NCBI GenBank assembly: GCA_946894095.1
Contig: OX335661.1
Location: forward strand, 248,001 to 312,000
DNA: 64,000 nt
Direction: 5' to 3'
Origin: Incurvaria masculella
Lineage: Eukaryota; Arthropoda; Insecta; Lepidoptera; Incurvariidae
In this document: positions 1 to 9,560 of the stretch, piece after piece
How positions within the stretch are numbered: position 1 is the first letter of the stretch
Layout of the letters: each line of letters begins with the position of its first letter
Position numbers and translations under genes: made by a program
The notes under the pieces: generated by a model
Databases searched by the model: none
What the model was told of the DNA's origin: nothing
Seen by the model: the letters and a program-made list of their open reading frames with translations, nothing else

Positions 1-2
1 TG

Positions 3-152
3 GGACCGGACCCATCGATTACAGACAAGGCAGAAGAGGAAGAAACTTGGGCCGATGCTAGTAATGAGGCTAATTCACCTAACATAAATTGCACCCCAGA
101 AACACGGTCACGGGCCAAGCGGCCGTGTAAAAAGGTTAATTACAAATATTAA
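3..152 (+). CDS. 3' end of a retrotransposon pol polyprotein (partial)
   Basis: An open frame enters from the left edge and ends in TAA at 150-152. The last residues are basic (TRSRAKRPCKKVNYKY), like the tail that follows integrase in Pao/BEL and gypsy polyproteins. The assignment rests mainly on context: about 200 bases downstream lie a polypurine tract and a TG-starting LTR. No catalytic domain is inside the window, so the family cannot be fixed from protein alone. The tandem-repeat LTR that follows favours a Pao-like element. Confidence 0.5.
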   Translation, partial: GPDPSITDKAEEEETWADASNEANSPNINCTPETRSRAKRPCKKVNYKY

Positions 153-358
153 GGTGGTGATCGGTGGTATCGTACACACGCGGCAAACATATCAAAGCCT
201 ACATATTAAGCCTAGGATATAAAGTTTATGGGTTTGTTGTGAATATTAATATTTACAATATTCAACTAATTGCGTAAGTAATAAATTACCTTTAATATAT
301 TGTAATCGTATTTTGTGTTTCATAGTACTAACTTTAAGAAAAGCGATTGCTTAAAAAT

Positions 359-371
359 GAAGGGGAGGTGG
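359..371 (+). other. Polypurine tract of the left retrotransposon
   Basis: A purine run (gaaggggaggtgg, with one T) sits directly before a TGTAGGG sequence that behaves as an LTR start. In LTR elements such a tract primes plus-strand DNA synthesis next to the 3' LTR. Confidence 0.55.
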
Positions 372-624
372 TGTAGGGTATTTACATATTAATACATAAG
401 TCATAGCCTGTACAATGCGGGTAGGGATTAAACAGTCTTTGTTCAGCCGTCAAGTGTTTCAATGCTCGTACCCGTGGAAATCCCTAAAACATTACCTTAT
501 CTGGTTTAGGTGGAGCTGCTCGGGACTACTTGCAGACCATTGAAGTCCACTCTAATATTTACAAACCTACCAAAAAACATTTTCTGAGACCGAAGCCTCT
601 GACTGACTTGTTGAGGCAAGCGGA

Positions 625-2180
625 CATGTAAATTACTATAGAGCGTTGTCGCTCACTGTTTATTTTATTTATCTAAAGTAAATATTTTTGAGTATCCCTC
701 TGACTTACTTGTCGAGGAAGAGTAGTATGTGACTGCCTGTAGAGCGTTGCAGCTCACTGTTAAGTTTACTTATCTAAAATAAATATTCTGAGCATCCTTC
801 TCACTAACTTGTTGAGAAAGAGCAGTATTTGACTGCCTGTAGAGCGTTGCAGCTCACTGTTTAGTTTACTTATCTAAAATAAATATTCTGTGCATCCTTC
901 TGAATAACTTGTTGAGGAAGAGCAGTATGTGACTGCCTGTAAAGCGTTGCAGCTCACTGTTTAAATAAATATTCTGAGCATCCTTCTGACTAACTTGTTG
1001 AGAAAGAGCAGTATGTGACTGGCTGTAGAGCGTTGCAGCTCACTGTTTAGTTAACTTATCTAAGATAATTATTCAGAGCATCCTTCTAAATAACTTGTTT
1101 TTTTTTATTTTGAGCGCGGCATATGGCGCACGCCAGGACCTCACTAAAAAGGCGCCCGACGGCGCCCATGGGCTTTCGGACTTTCACAGGGCCTGCGAAA
1201 ACCATGCCGGCCGGCCAGGTGCTTCTTCACACCATGTTTGAAGGAGAGCAGTATGTGACTGCCTGTAGAGCGTTGCAGCTCACTGTTTAGTTTACTCATC
1301 TAAAATAAATATTCTGAGCATCCTTCAGACTAACTTGTGGAGTAAGAGCCGTATGTGACTGCCTGTAAAGCGTTGCAGCTCACTGTTTAGTTTACTTATC
1401 TAAAATAATTATTCTGAGCATACTTCTGACTAACTTGTGGAGAAAGAGCAGTATGTGACTGCCTGTAGAGCGTTGCAGCTTACTGTTTAGGTTACTTATC
1501 TAAAATGAATATTCTGAGCATTCTTCTGACTATCTTGTTGTGAAAGCGCAGTATGTGACTGCTTGTAGAGCGTTGCAGCTCACTGTTTTGTGTACTTGTC
1601 TAAAATCATTATTCTGAGCATCCTTATGAATAACTTGTAGAAGAAGAGCAGTATGTAACTGCCTGTAGAGCGTTGCAGCTCACTGTTTAGTTTACTTATC
1701 TAAAATAATTATTCTGAGCATCCTTCTGACTAACTTGTGGAGAAAGAGCAGTATTTGACTGCCTGTAGAGCGTTGCAGCTCACTGTTTAGTGTACTTGTC
1801 TAAAATAATTATTCTGAGCATCCTTCTGACTAACTTGTGGAGAAAGAGCAGTATGTGACTGCCTGTAGAGCGTTGCAGCTTACTGTTTAGTTTACTTATC
1901 TAAAATAAATATTCTGAGCATCGTTCTGACTATCTTATTGTGAAAGAGCAGTATGTGACTGCCTGTAGAGCGTTGCAGCTCATTGTTTGGTTTACTTATC
2001 TAAAATAATTATTCTGAGCATCCTTCTGAATAACTTGTGGAGGAAGAGCAGTATATAACTGCCTGTAGAGCGTTGCAGCTCACTGTTTAGTTTACTTATC
2101 TAAAATAATTATTCTGAGCATATTGCTGACTATTTATCGTGGAAGAGCAGTATGTGACTGACCTTACAGCGTTGTAGCTC
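625..2180 (+). repeat. 100-bp tandem repeat inside the LTR, about 15 copies
   Basis: The anchor gagcgttg recurs near 642, 742, 842, 942 and 1028, then 1268, 1368, 1468, 1568, 1668, 1768, 1868, 1968, 2068 and 2167, so the period is 100 bp. One unit is shortened by about 14 bp (near 1,000) and the array is interrupted once (1,098-1,233). The first and last units are the most diverged, as expected for arrays homogenised in the middle. Most units contain taaaataaatattctgagc, an AATAAA-type polyadenylation motif; some have mutated it to AATAATT. Confidence 0.9.
1098..1233 (+). mobile_element. Insertion of Helitron-like fragment inside the LTR repeat array
   Basis: About 135 bp of unrelated, GC-richer DNA interrupts one 100-bp unit. 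Part of it (about 1,166-1,230: cccatgggctttcgg, actttcac, ctgcgaaaac, gatgccgg-like, cttcacac blocks) matches 45,155-45,212 inside the Helitron-like element. This supports a dispersed repeat rather than local divergence. Confidence 0.6.
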
Positions 2181-2290
2181 ACTCTAAAGGTTACCTTGAG
2201 ATCAAACCTCTGACTGACTTTCCTCTTTGCTATTAATAAATGCATGCTTTTGAGGAATCCCTACTGGAGAAAATTACTAATACTTACATA

Positions 2291-3390
2291 CTAAAGGGTT
2301 TTCCAATAAAAGGTGTTATTTTGATATTAAAAGAAAAATGCCATTTTTTAATATAAATGATCGGATGTTTATTTAATTATAAAGAAGAAGGTATGCCGTT
2401 AATAGTGGAAACTAACATGAAAACAAAATGACCACTACGACCAAGCTTACAGGACCATATCCTTTTCATGAAATTTTCCATAACCAAATCGCAAAGTGGC
2501 TGCCCTATGTCCTCGATAGCCTCACGAACTCCATCTTTGAGGGCTTGAATCGACGCTGGGCTATTGGCGTAGACTTTCTCTTTAACGTGGCCCCAAAGAA
2601 AGAAGTCGCAAGGTGTTAAATCACAAGATCTCGGTAGCCAATTGTGATCACCTCTTCGATAGATAACACGGTCCGGAAACTTTTCCCGCAAAAGATCAAT
2701 GGTTTCGTTGCTTGTGTGGCACGTAGCGCCGTCTTGTTGAAAGTAAACGTTGTCCAGATCAATACTATACAATTCCGGCCATAAAAAAAATTACTCATCT
2801 CTCGATAGCGCAATCCATTCACCGAAACTGTTGCTCCAGCCTCCTTTTCGAAAAAGTAAGGTCCAAGACTCCGCTGGACCATAAACCGCACCAAACAGTC
2901 ACACGTTGAGGATAGAGATGCTTTCAACAATAACTCTTGGGTTTTCCGAGCCCCAGATGCGACAATTTTGCTTGTTGACGAAGCCACCGAGGTGGAAATG
3001 GGCTTCATCACTCAAGATGATTTTTCGATGGAATTCCGGATCATTTTCATGCATTTCAACGACCCAATCAGCAGACACGACGTTGTTGATGATCGGCCGG
3101 CTTGAGTTCTTGTGATAACTGAACTTTATAAGCCTTAAGACCCAAATCTTGATGCAAAATACGGTGTAATGACGTTTGTGGAATGCCTAATTCCAAAGAA
3201 CGACGAGGAATGGACAAACCTGGGTTTTCTTTACCACTTTCGGCTACAGCAGCAATATTTTCGGCTGTTCTTGAGCAACGTGCACGGGTTTTATTCTTCA
3301 CATCACTAACTTGTCCCAACAGATGGTCACTTACTCGCTCAATCACTGCTTGGGTTGAGCTTTAAAGTCACTGTACCACTTCTCTTCGCC
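2291..3390 (-). mobile_element. Mariner-like element, 5'-truncated
   Basis: The low-coordinate end carries a mariner-type terminal sequence (agggttttccaataaaagg) next to TA at 2289-2290, directly abutting the end of the LTR. No matching inverted repeat is visible near the other end (3,390-3,700), so the promoter-proximal end is missing or badly diverged. It contains the broken transposase at 2377-3346. Confidence 0.65.
2377..3346 (-). pseudogene. Mariner (Tc1/mariner superfamily) transposase, broken
   Basis: Read on the minus strand, the N-terminal helix-turn-helix part (TSLHRILHQDLGLKAYKVQL) lies at 3,346-3,070. The first catalytic Asp follows in SDEAHFHL near 3,010, and the C-terminal part (VYFQQDGATCHTS ... 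PRSCDLTPCDFFLWG) lies at 2,772-2,377. Between them are an in-frame TGA near 2,900 and a frame change at a poly-T run near 2,790, so no full protein can be made. The second and third catalytic Asp residues have 36 residues between them, instead of the 34 of classical mariners. The N-terminus before residue RVSDHLLG is not recognisable. Confidence 0.85.
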
Positions 3391-4440
3391 CCTAAATCTC
3401 CCTTGCTATTAGGTCCTCGGGATTCACGTCAGAACACAGCGAACTTGATTGGCGGCGCGACTTATCCGAGTGTGGTGGCGTACCCAGTCGACCTGGCGAC
3501 GTGCACGGGAAGACATGCAGTGGGCCCATTTCTATTCTTTTAACGTGCCGGTGGTACCCACACAGCACAACGTTTTGTTGACGTGTCGCTTAAAACCGAG
3601 GAAGTTTTTCCGTCAATCATGGTTAGATGAAGCACGTGTTTGACTGGTTTTCTTTCTATTATACATAATTTTAAATTTATGATTGGATTGCCTTAACTTC
3701 CCGCATGATATTAAATGTTAGCTATTTCATAACTTTAAAAAAGATTGGACGGTGTGACGTTAGCCCCGTCCATGTCATCACACGTCACCACTCCAAATAA
3801 AGTGAAAGATGTACCCTTAGGGGGTAGCCGAGCCAAGTACTACCAGGGACAGGGAAAAAGAATAAGACTGATTTTTAGAAACATTAAAGTTGGTGTTTAT
3901 TTAGAACCAAATGTAGGTATTAGTTATACAATGGCAAAAAAAGTCAAAACAAAATGGTTTCTTTGGGTTAAAATGTCTGTCCTTCTGTTGAGGCCTTTGT
4001 CAATTATGAAGTCTTTCCTGTCATGATTATCGAAGATGAGTCCTATGGCGGATCACATCGGTGCGCAGCATGGCTGCACGCGCGGGTGCCTGCTCAAGGC
4101 GGCGGCGTCGGCGTGGCGGCGTGGCTCAGCGCTGCTCGGCACAGGGCGCATCGGTGCGGCTGCGCGGATGGCAGGCCAGCGAGCTCCACCACCTCGCGAC
4201 GTCGCTGCCGGCGACGGCGACCCTTAAACGAGCCGTGTCTCGCGCAGAAGGTTGATACATTTGGGGCTCTCAAGGGGAGTCCCGCAGGAACCGCTGAAGT
4301 TATCATTAATGAAGTTATAATTTAAACGGGGACTCACAATAAACATGAAGCGTGAGCGCCTTAAAAATATTTACATGGGTGCTAGAAGAGCCAAATAAAG
4401 CCAGGTAATTGTGACCTAGGCATCTAAGATTTTAAATTAA
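3391..4440. other. No recognisable gene; GC-rich patch
   Basis: I find no protein motif, RNA or repeat boundary here. A GC-rich stretch at about 4,040-4,230 is open in several frames at once, which is a composition effect. Short open frames at 3,745-4,026 show no recognisable domain. Confidence 0.5.
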
Positions 4441-5243
4441 ATTACACAAGGCTGTGAGCAATCGCTATAGGTTTTGAAACTAAATAGGGTAGGGTTACCG
4501 GTAGGTAGTGGACCGCGATTTGTGAAGGGGTCCTCTCTAGGAAGGCTGCCAGAAAAGTGGGCGAGCCAAAATGGTCGCCGTGTAACAATATTATCCTTAA
4601 AGTTTTGTTATTGAGGGTAAGCCAGATTTTAACTTTAGCTGGAACCATGGAGTGAGGAAGGCGGTTGGATTAGCCTTGGCCAAGGAGCAATGAACACTGT
4701 AGTGGCTTACCGAAAATCCACTACGTGACAACGGCAAAGTTTTGTTGAATTCAATAAAAAACATTTTTCCAAATTATTCGCTCTCCACGCGAGAGTTTTT
4801 ACGGTACAAGACTTGCCATATGTATGCTGAAATCGTCGCTATCTTCCTCGGGGTGAACTTGTTTGTAGTTGATTTAATTGGACGCTGTCTGGACCCACTT
4901 GATTTCTAGTTTTAATTTCATATCTTTACTGTCATTAAGAAACTTGAACAGACTCTTCGTTGTTAAATCTAACAATGCCTGCAACTTAATTTGGGCTTCT
5001 GTCTCATTAATTTTGACATTATATTTAGTCTTATAATGCTATCCGTTATTATTTTGCTGTATTGTGTAATATGAAGCAAAAAGCTCTAAACCTTCCGATC
5101 ATGCTACTAGTTTTGTAGATAGAATTGTTCCTAGAGATTTCTCGGGAGTAAGTACAGACGTATTATTTGTCGTTTTGAAGGTGAATTCCTTGACACTGGC
5201 GACTTCTGGATTTTCCAGGCCAATTACTTTGGCCTTTAGCTGC
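4441..5243. other. No recognisable feature
   Basis: Unique-looking, moderately AT-rich DNA. Only short open frames occur, none with a recognisable motif. Confidence 0.5.
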
Positions 5244-5350
5244 AAAAACCAGCCAAGTGCGAGTCGTACTCGCACACGAAGGGTTCCTTACCATCGTACA
5301 AGATTTAACACAAAAAAATCTCGTTTTTTGTATGGGACCCCCCTTTAATT
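5244..5350 (+). mobile_element. Truncated copy of a lepidopteran interspersed repeat
   Basis: The blocks ccaagtgcgagtcg, ctcgcacacgaagggttcc, tttaacacaaaaaaatc and gttttttgtatggg-accccc recur in the same order and orientation at 61,636-61,770. The copy here stops after the poly-C block and lacks the GGAC-repeat tail present at 61.9 kb. It is non-coding. Confidence 0.75.
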
Positions 5351-6607
5351 TCCATGATCTTTTACAATTATTGTCCTCAACACAATGATATACTGAGAAG
5401 TTGTATTGACCATGAAAATAAGTGAAATGTCTAAACAAATCCTTTACTTATGGTACAACCCTAAAACATAAAAAGCACACAAGCATTTTAGAAAAACGTG
5501 ATATTAACGTTATACATTAATATACAAATCACTCAAGAGAGCATCGGCATTAGTGTACACTTTGTCGTATTGTGTTGTCACCTTGTAAAAACCCTTTTGT
5601 ATGAAATACCATATCGACGGTTGAAAGGCAAAGTGACTAATAAGTCAATTTGCAAACTTTCCAGGAGCGAATTTTAAAGTTTTGATTTTTTGAAAAAAAA
5701 TAATATCTTGTAAAATAATAAATCAACCTAAGATCTGATTGGAGCAAAAATTTGATAATTTTATGCTCAATTTTTACATTTAAATTGAATTATTGAAATT
5801 ACAAAAGTTCTAAAAAAAAGTGGCTTGTTAGTCAAAGTAACTTTTTTCTCTATCAGGAAAAACAAATTATAAGCACGTTATTCATATGTGACAGTACGAC
5901 TAAATAACTAATGTGTATCTTCATAGCGATATCGTGTGGGAAAAAAAGTATTACGTGTGGAAATATAAATAATTGCACTACGGAAATTCAGCTCACATCC
6001 ATTAAGACAACATTTTAAATCCGGACATTAGGTCTAAGTAGGCTAAATAATGACTAATAAAAGACTTAAAAGTTAACTAACTAAGTTAGTTTTGGCTATT
6101 ATTTAAAAGAAAATTGGAAATTTTAACTGATTTAGGTTTATATTTTTTTAAATATTCTGTGGTTTCATAAGCAAACCACCTAAGAATATGAATTTTATTT
6201 CTCATTTAATTAAATATAATTTAAATCTAATTGAATAATGACCAAATGGTATGAGGGATTATTATTAATATGAAATAATTAATGAAAATATTAATAAACT
6301 TAATTATTTTTAAATAAAACACAGAATAATTAATAATCAGTATCTGTTTATTTTCGGTTTTACAATGCAAATTACAATGTTTGGCAAAATTTAATCAAAT
6401 CTCTGTTAGTTAAGAGACAGACAATCTTTAGACTTTTGGCACCACGCACCCTCAGTATTAAATTGTAGGTTAAGAATTCTTTAAAACAGCGTATTAAATC
6501 ACGTATTTTGAGGTAGAAATTTCTTAATAAAAATATACATTTTTATAGGAACTATTATTTTAGTATCACCAACCTTTACTTAAAGCACCTCAGCTTAGAA
6601 TATTTTT
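5351..6607. other. AT-rich stretch without genes
   Basis: Long A/T runs and stop codons in all frames. I see no gene or repeat structure. Confidence 0.6.
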
Positions 6608-7392
6608 TTACTGTTCTTCATCGTCATCTTCTACATCAGATTCTATCAGCATATCCCTTACATTCGCAGGGGTAATTTTCTCGTATTCAGCATGGTATAT
6701 CTTAGGGATTGTATTTTTCTTACACAAATTTATCAAGTCATTGTATTTTTGTTTAAGAATAGATAGCAAGCTTTTGTATATGCCTTCAGCTGGTTTGTTT
6801 TTTGATCCAATGATATCAATTTCATCTATGGGTTCTGGATCATTCATAGAATATTTAACGAACATTTTATTCGGTTTGTTCTTCTTGAATGTCGCAATTC
6901 TAATTTTACTAATTTTTCCCACAAGGTTTCCATGGAAATATTTGTCCCCTAGTGCATCGTAACCAACAAAATCCGTGTGAGAAAGCACTTCAACCGTGTA
7001 TGGGTTAGCCGTTTTTCTGGCCAGTTGGAATACGGTTGGCCACTGCGAGGGCATTCGACAGGGAACTCGGCGTTTAGAGCAAGTATTATTTTAAAGCATG
7101 CATTTACAGCTTGTGTAATTGACGTTAGATGATATTTCACTCGTTCATTATGCTTGTACCGGCAATTATCTACAATGACGTAGCGTGCGTTGATATCTTT
7201 CAAAGATGGCTCTTCAATTCCAATGTTAGGTTGAACTGTAAGTCCGAGACTTAAAGGCTGCAAGTCCTCGTAGCATTTCGAGTTTGGGCGAGGCAGGAGG
7301 TAGGCCTGTGCATTATAATATGTGTTAAGCTGTATGTGGTGGCGTTGGCCGTACTGCACAACAGAGCTGTAGACATGAAGGAAGAAATACAT
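6608..7392 (-). pseudogene. Uncharacterised, probably transposon-associated protein, single frameshift
   Basis: Two overlapping minus-strand frames read as one protein. Frame A (7,392-7,060) includes YVIVDNCRYKHNERVKYHL, then QAVNACFKIILALNAEFPVE. Frame B (7,054-6,608) continues with QWPTVFQLARK and ends in an acidic tail (ESDVEDDDEEQ). The change of frame near 7,055 falls inside the block after AEFPVE. Similar 'RYVIVDNxRYK ... ALNxEYP' proteins recur in arthropod genomes beside transposases, but I cannot name a family or activity. The second half is lysine-rich with no motif I know. Whether the shift is a mutation, an assembly error or a missed short intron is open. Confidence 0.45.
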
Positions 7393-7404
7393 GGGACAGT
7401 TGAA

Positions 7405-7653
7405 CTACCTCCAGCAAGACAGCCTGTACCACCTGCGGAAAATGGACAGGCAGCTCGGGCACTTTTTATTGATTTTTTTAAAATTATTACTGGTTTCTTT
7501 TAATTGCTCTTCAAGGATACTTATTTCTAATAAAAAAAAACTTTTAATTAACGCGCGCTCTTCCATCTCCCTCTCCTTTTTCCACTTGTGCTTCTCCTTC
7601 ATCATCTCGAACCATTGTTGGCGAGTATCCTCCGGCGGAAGTTGGTTACTGAA
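7405..7653 (-). CDS. Possible upstream exon of the 6.6-7.4 kb gene, coiled-coil rich
   Basis: On the minus strand a good splice acceptor (tttttttcag) ends at 7,654. After it comes an open frame rich in Lys and Glu (residues such as WFEMMKEKHKWKKEREMEE) to a stop at 7,405. The heptad-like charged run predicts a coiled coil of about 60 residues. It points in the same direction as the broken protein at 6,608-7,392 and lies just upstream, so it may be its 5' part; the connection through 7,376-7,430 needs a frame change or very short intron. Function unknown. Confidence 0.35.
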   Translation of the reverse strand, partial: FSNQLPPEDTRQQWFEMMKEKHKWKKEREMEERALIKSFFLLEISILEEQLKETSNNFKKINKKCPSCLSIFRRWYRLSCWR

Positions 7654-7659
7654 CTGAAA

Positions 7660-8798
7660 AAAATATGGAATTCATTTGCATGCTGTAAGCAACACAGGCA
7701 ACTATAGATGTTCCACTTTGAGCAATTTCTGGCGATTTGACATCATAACAATTTTAAGCAATTTCAGGCAACAAGGTTTGTCGGCAACAATGGACTATTC
7801 GTGAAAACAATCAGTTGCCCACGTGTGAAGAGCAATGTGGATGATAAAACTAATTTAAATGTAATCACTGTGTATTATTTCTCACACCCACGAAAAAAAA
7901 ATTTTTTTTTTCCATTTATGAGTGCGAATGTACCGTCAGCACAGACAAATGGGAGACGAAAAATATCGGTATACATTTGTAAAATGTATTGTTGGTTGCA
8001 TGGATTTATTTATAGCTAATAAATGTAAATGAATTTAATTTGTAGTTAAGGAGGGGAAGGCTAGGTATAGACACAAATAATAGACATAATAAATAATACA
8101 TTCTTAATTTTATTTTAGTATTAAAAAACAAACATGCAAAGTTATGTGTTTTTGATTGATGAATATTTTTTCTGTCAGATGTGTAATTTAGTAATAACAC
8201 CAAAATCTTAACCAATCTTATAAAATAAATATGAGTAGGTGACAAAAAGTACTTAAAGTAATTACCAATATGATAAATTTTATACAAGACAGATTCTAAA
8301 TATTTTTTGTAATTTACTAATCACACAACAATTAATTAATCTGCTAAAAACAAACTGGACGTGTGTTATAAACATTACGTTTACACAGATTTTACATACA
8401 TACATCTATAAAAACAGAAGTAATTGTAAACGTTTCCTCGCGTAGACCTCGCGAGTCTGGATTTGCATAGCTTAAAACTAAATAAATGTTCACGGTTATG
8501 TTATCTTAAAACAAAATCCTATTGTATTTCTTACTTGTTACTTTAACATAATCGTCCGGCTCTCGCTTCGTGCGGTCGTCCCGCATGCTTTCACTCTTAA
8601 ATTTATATTTTAAATTATATAACTAAATTCGTGGTTGGCTGAAAAGTTTTCTCGCTTGCAAGTTAACTTTAAACTGACTGCACGTGCTGGTGGGTGGTGC
8701 TAGAGAAGGACAGCTATCGTCGTGGGTGGAGATTCTGACTGCATAACCTTTGTCCGGTGAGCGTATCATTGCTAGCGGCTAACTAGCCTACTGAAAAA
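7660..8798. other. No recognisable gene
   Basis: AT-rich DNA with only short open frames. A small palindromic patch (cctcgcgtagacctcgcgag) occurs near 8,437. Confidence 0.5.
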
Positions 8799-9280
8799 AT
8801 AATAGTTTAAAAAAACAAAAAAAACACGCTTTTATATCTACGGGAACTAAAAAATTTAAAATATTTTTTAATTTTAAAGAGTTTATATTACAGTAGTAGA
8901 AGATCGAACAATCAATCAGAATTTATCAACTCAAAATAAAATTATAATAAAGTTTAAGTTATTAACAAAATAATTCAATTCAGAGTAAAAAGCGTGGGGT
9001 GCATTTTACTACTTTTCATAACTCTCCTCTCATAGATAGTTGCCAGTAGAATGATTGTTACATTTACTTTATCGAGCACCCCACGCTTTTTACTCTAAAT
9101 TGAATTATTTTGTTAATAACTTAAACTTTATTATAATTTTATTTTGAGTTGATAAATTCTGATTGATTGTTCGATCTTCTACTACTGTAATATAAACTCT
9201 TTAAAATTAAAAATTATTTTAAATTTTTTAGTTCCCGTAGATATAAAAGCGTGTTTTTTTAGTTTTTTTAAACTATTATT
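8799..9280. repeat. Foldback element: 204-bp inverted repeats around a 73-bp spacer
   Basis: The left arm, 8,799-9,002, is complementary to the right arm, 9,076-9,280, with only a few mismatches and small indels in A/T runs; the inner ends are agcgtggggtgc and gcaccccacgct. The arms are far longer than typical MITE termini, so single-stranded DNA or RNA would fold into a long hairpin. The outer right end coincides with the gypsy target site at 9,276-9,279. No coding capacity. Confidence 0.9.
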
Positions 9281-9519
9281 GTAACTCGTTTGTAGTTCCA
9301 AAAATGGTTTTTTTTTATTATCAGGAAAAAAACCGTGGGTCAAACACAAGAACAAAAAAATATCATGAGCCAATAACCAAAACTTATTCCGCAGAAAACT
9401 GTCACTCTCTCTAAAAAAACCGGCGTCACAGAATAGCATATCTATCGCGTCCAATGACACTAGGCCCGTCCACACGGCGGGGACACACTTGAGGCCGGTT
9501 CACACGTCACCATGTTATA
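9280..9519 (-). repeat. 3' LTR of the gypsy element
   Basis: Directly repeated at 14,080-14,319 with one mismatch. Short open frames running through both LTRs are incidental. Confidence 0.93.
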
Positions 9520-9560
9520 TCCTCCCCCTCTAACCCGAACGCTACGTCCCCGAGTTTGGG

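Larger units (their letters stand above)
372..2288 (+). mobile_element. 3' LTR of a Pao-like retrotransposon, about 1.9 kb
   Basis: The LTR begins TGTA at 372, immediately after the polypurine tract, and appears to end TACA at 2285-2288, giving the expected TG...CA ends. Most of it is a 100-bp tandem repeat (separate entry). AATAAA-like signals occur inside many units and again near 2,233. The Bombyx mori element Pao is known for LTRs with tandem copies of the putative R region, which matches this layout. The 5' LTR lies outside the window, so the boundaries cannot be confirmed by comparison. Confidence 0.6.

Noticed and set aside
4023..4325. Cluster of overlapping open frames on both strands
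   Set aside because: GC-rich composition keeps several frames open; no motif in any.
9182..9475. Open frame of 97 codons in the left LTR, repeated at 14,042-14,275
   Set aside because: It is the same non-coding LTR read in one frame; part runs into the foldback on one side and the gag leader on the other.
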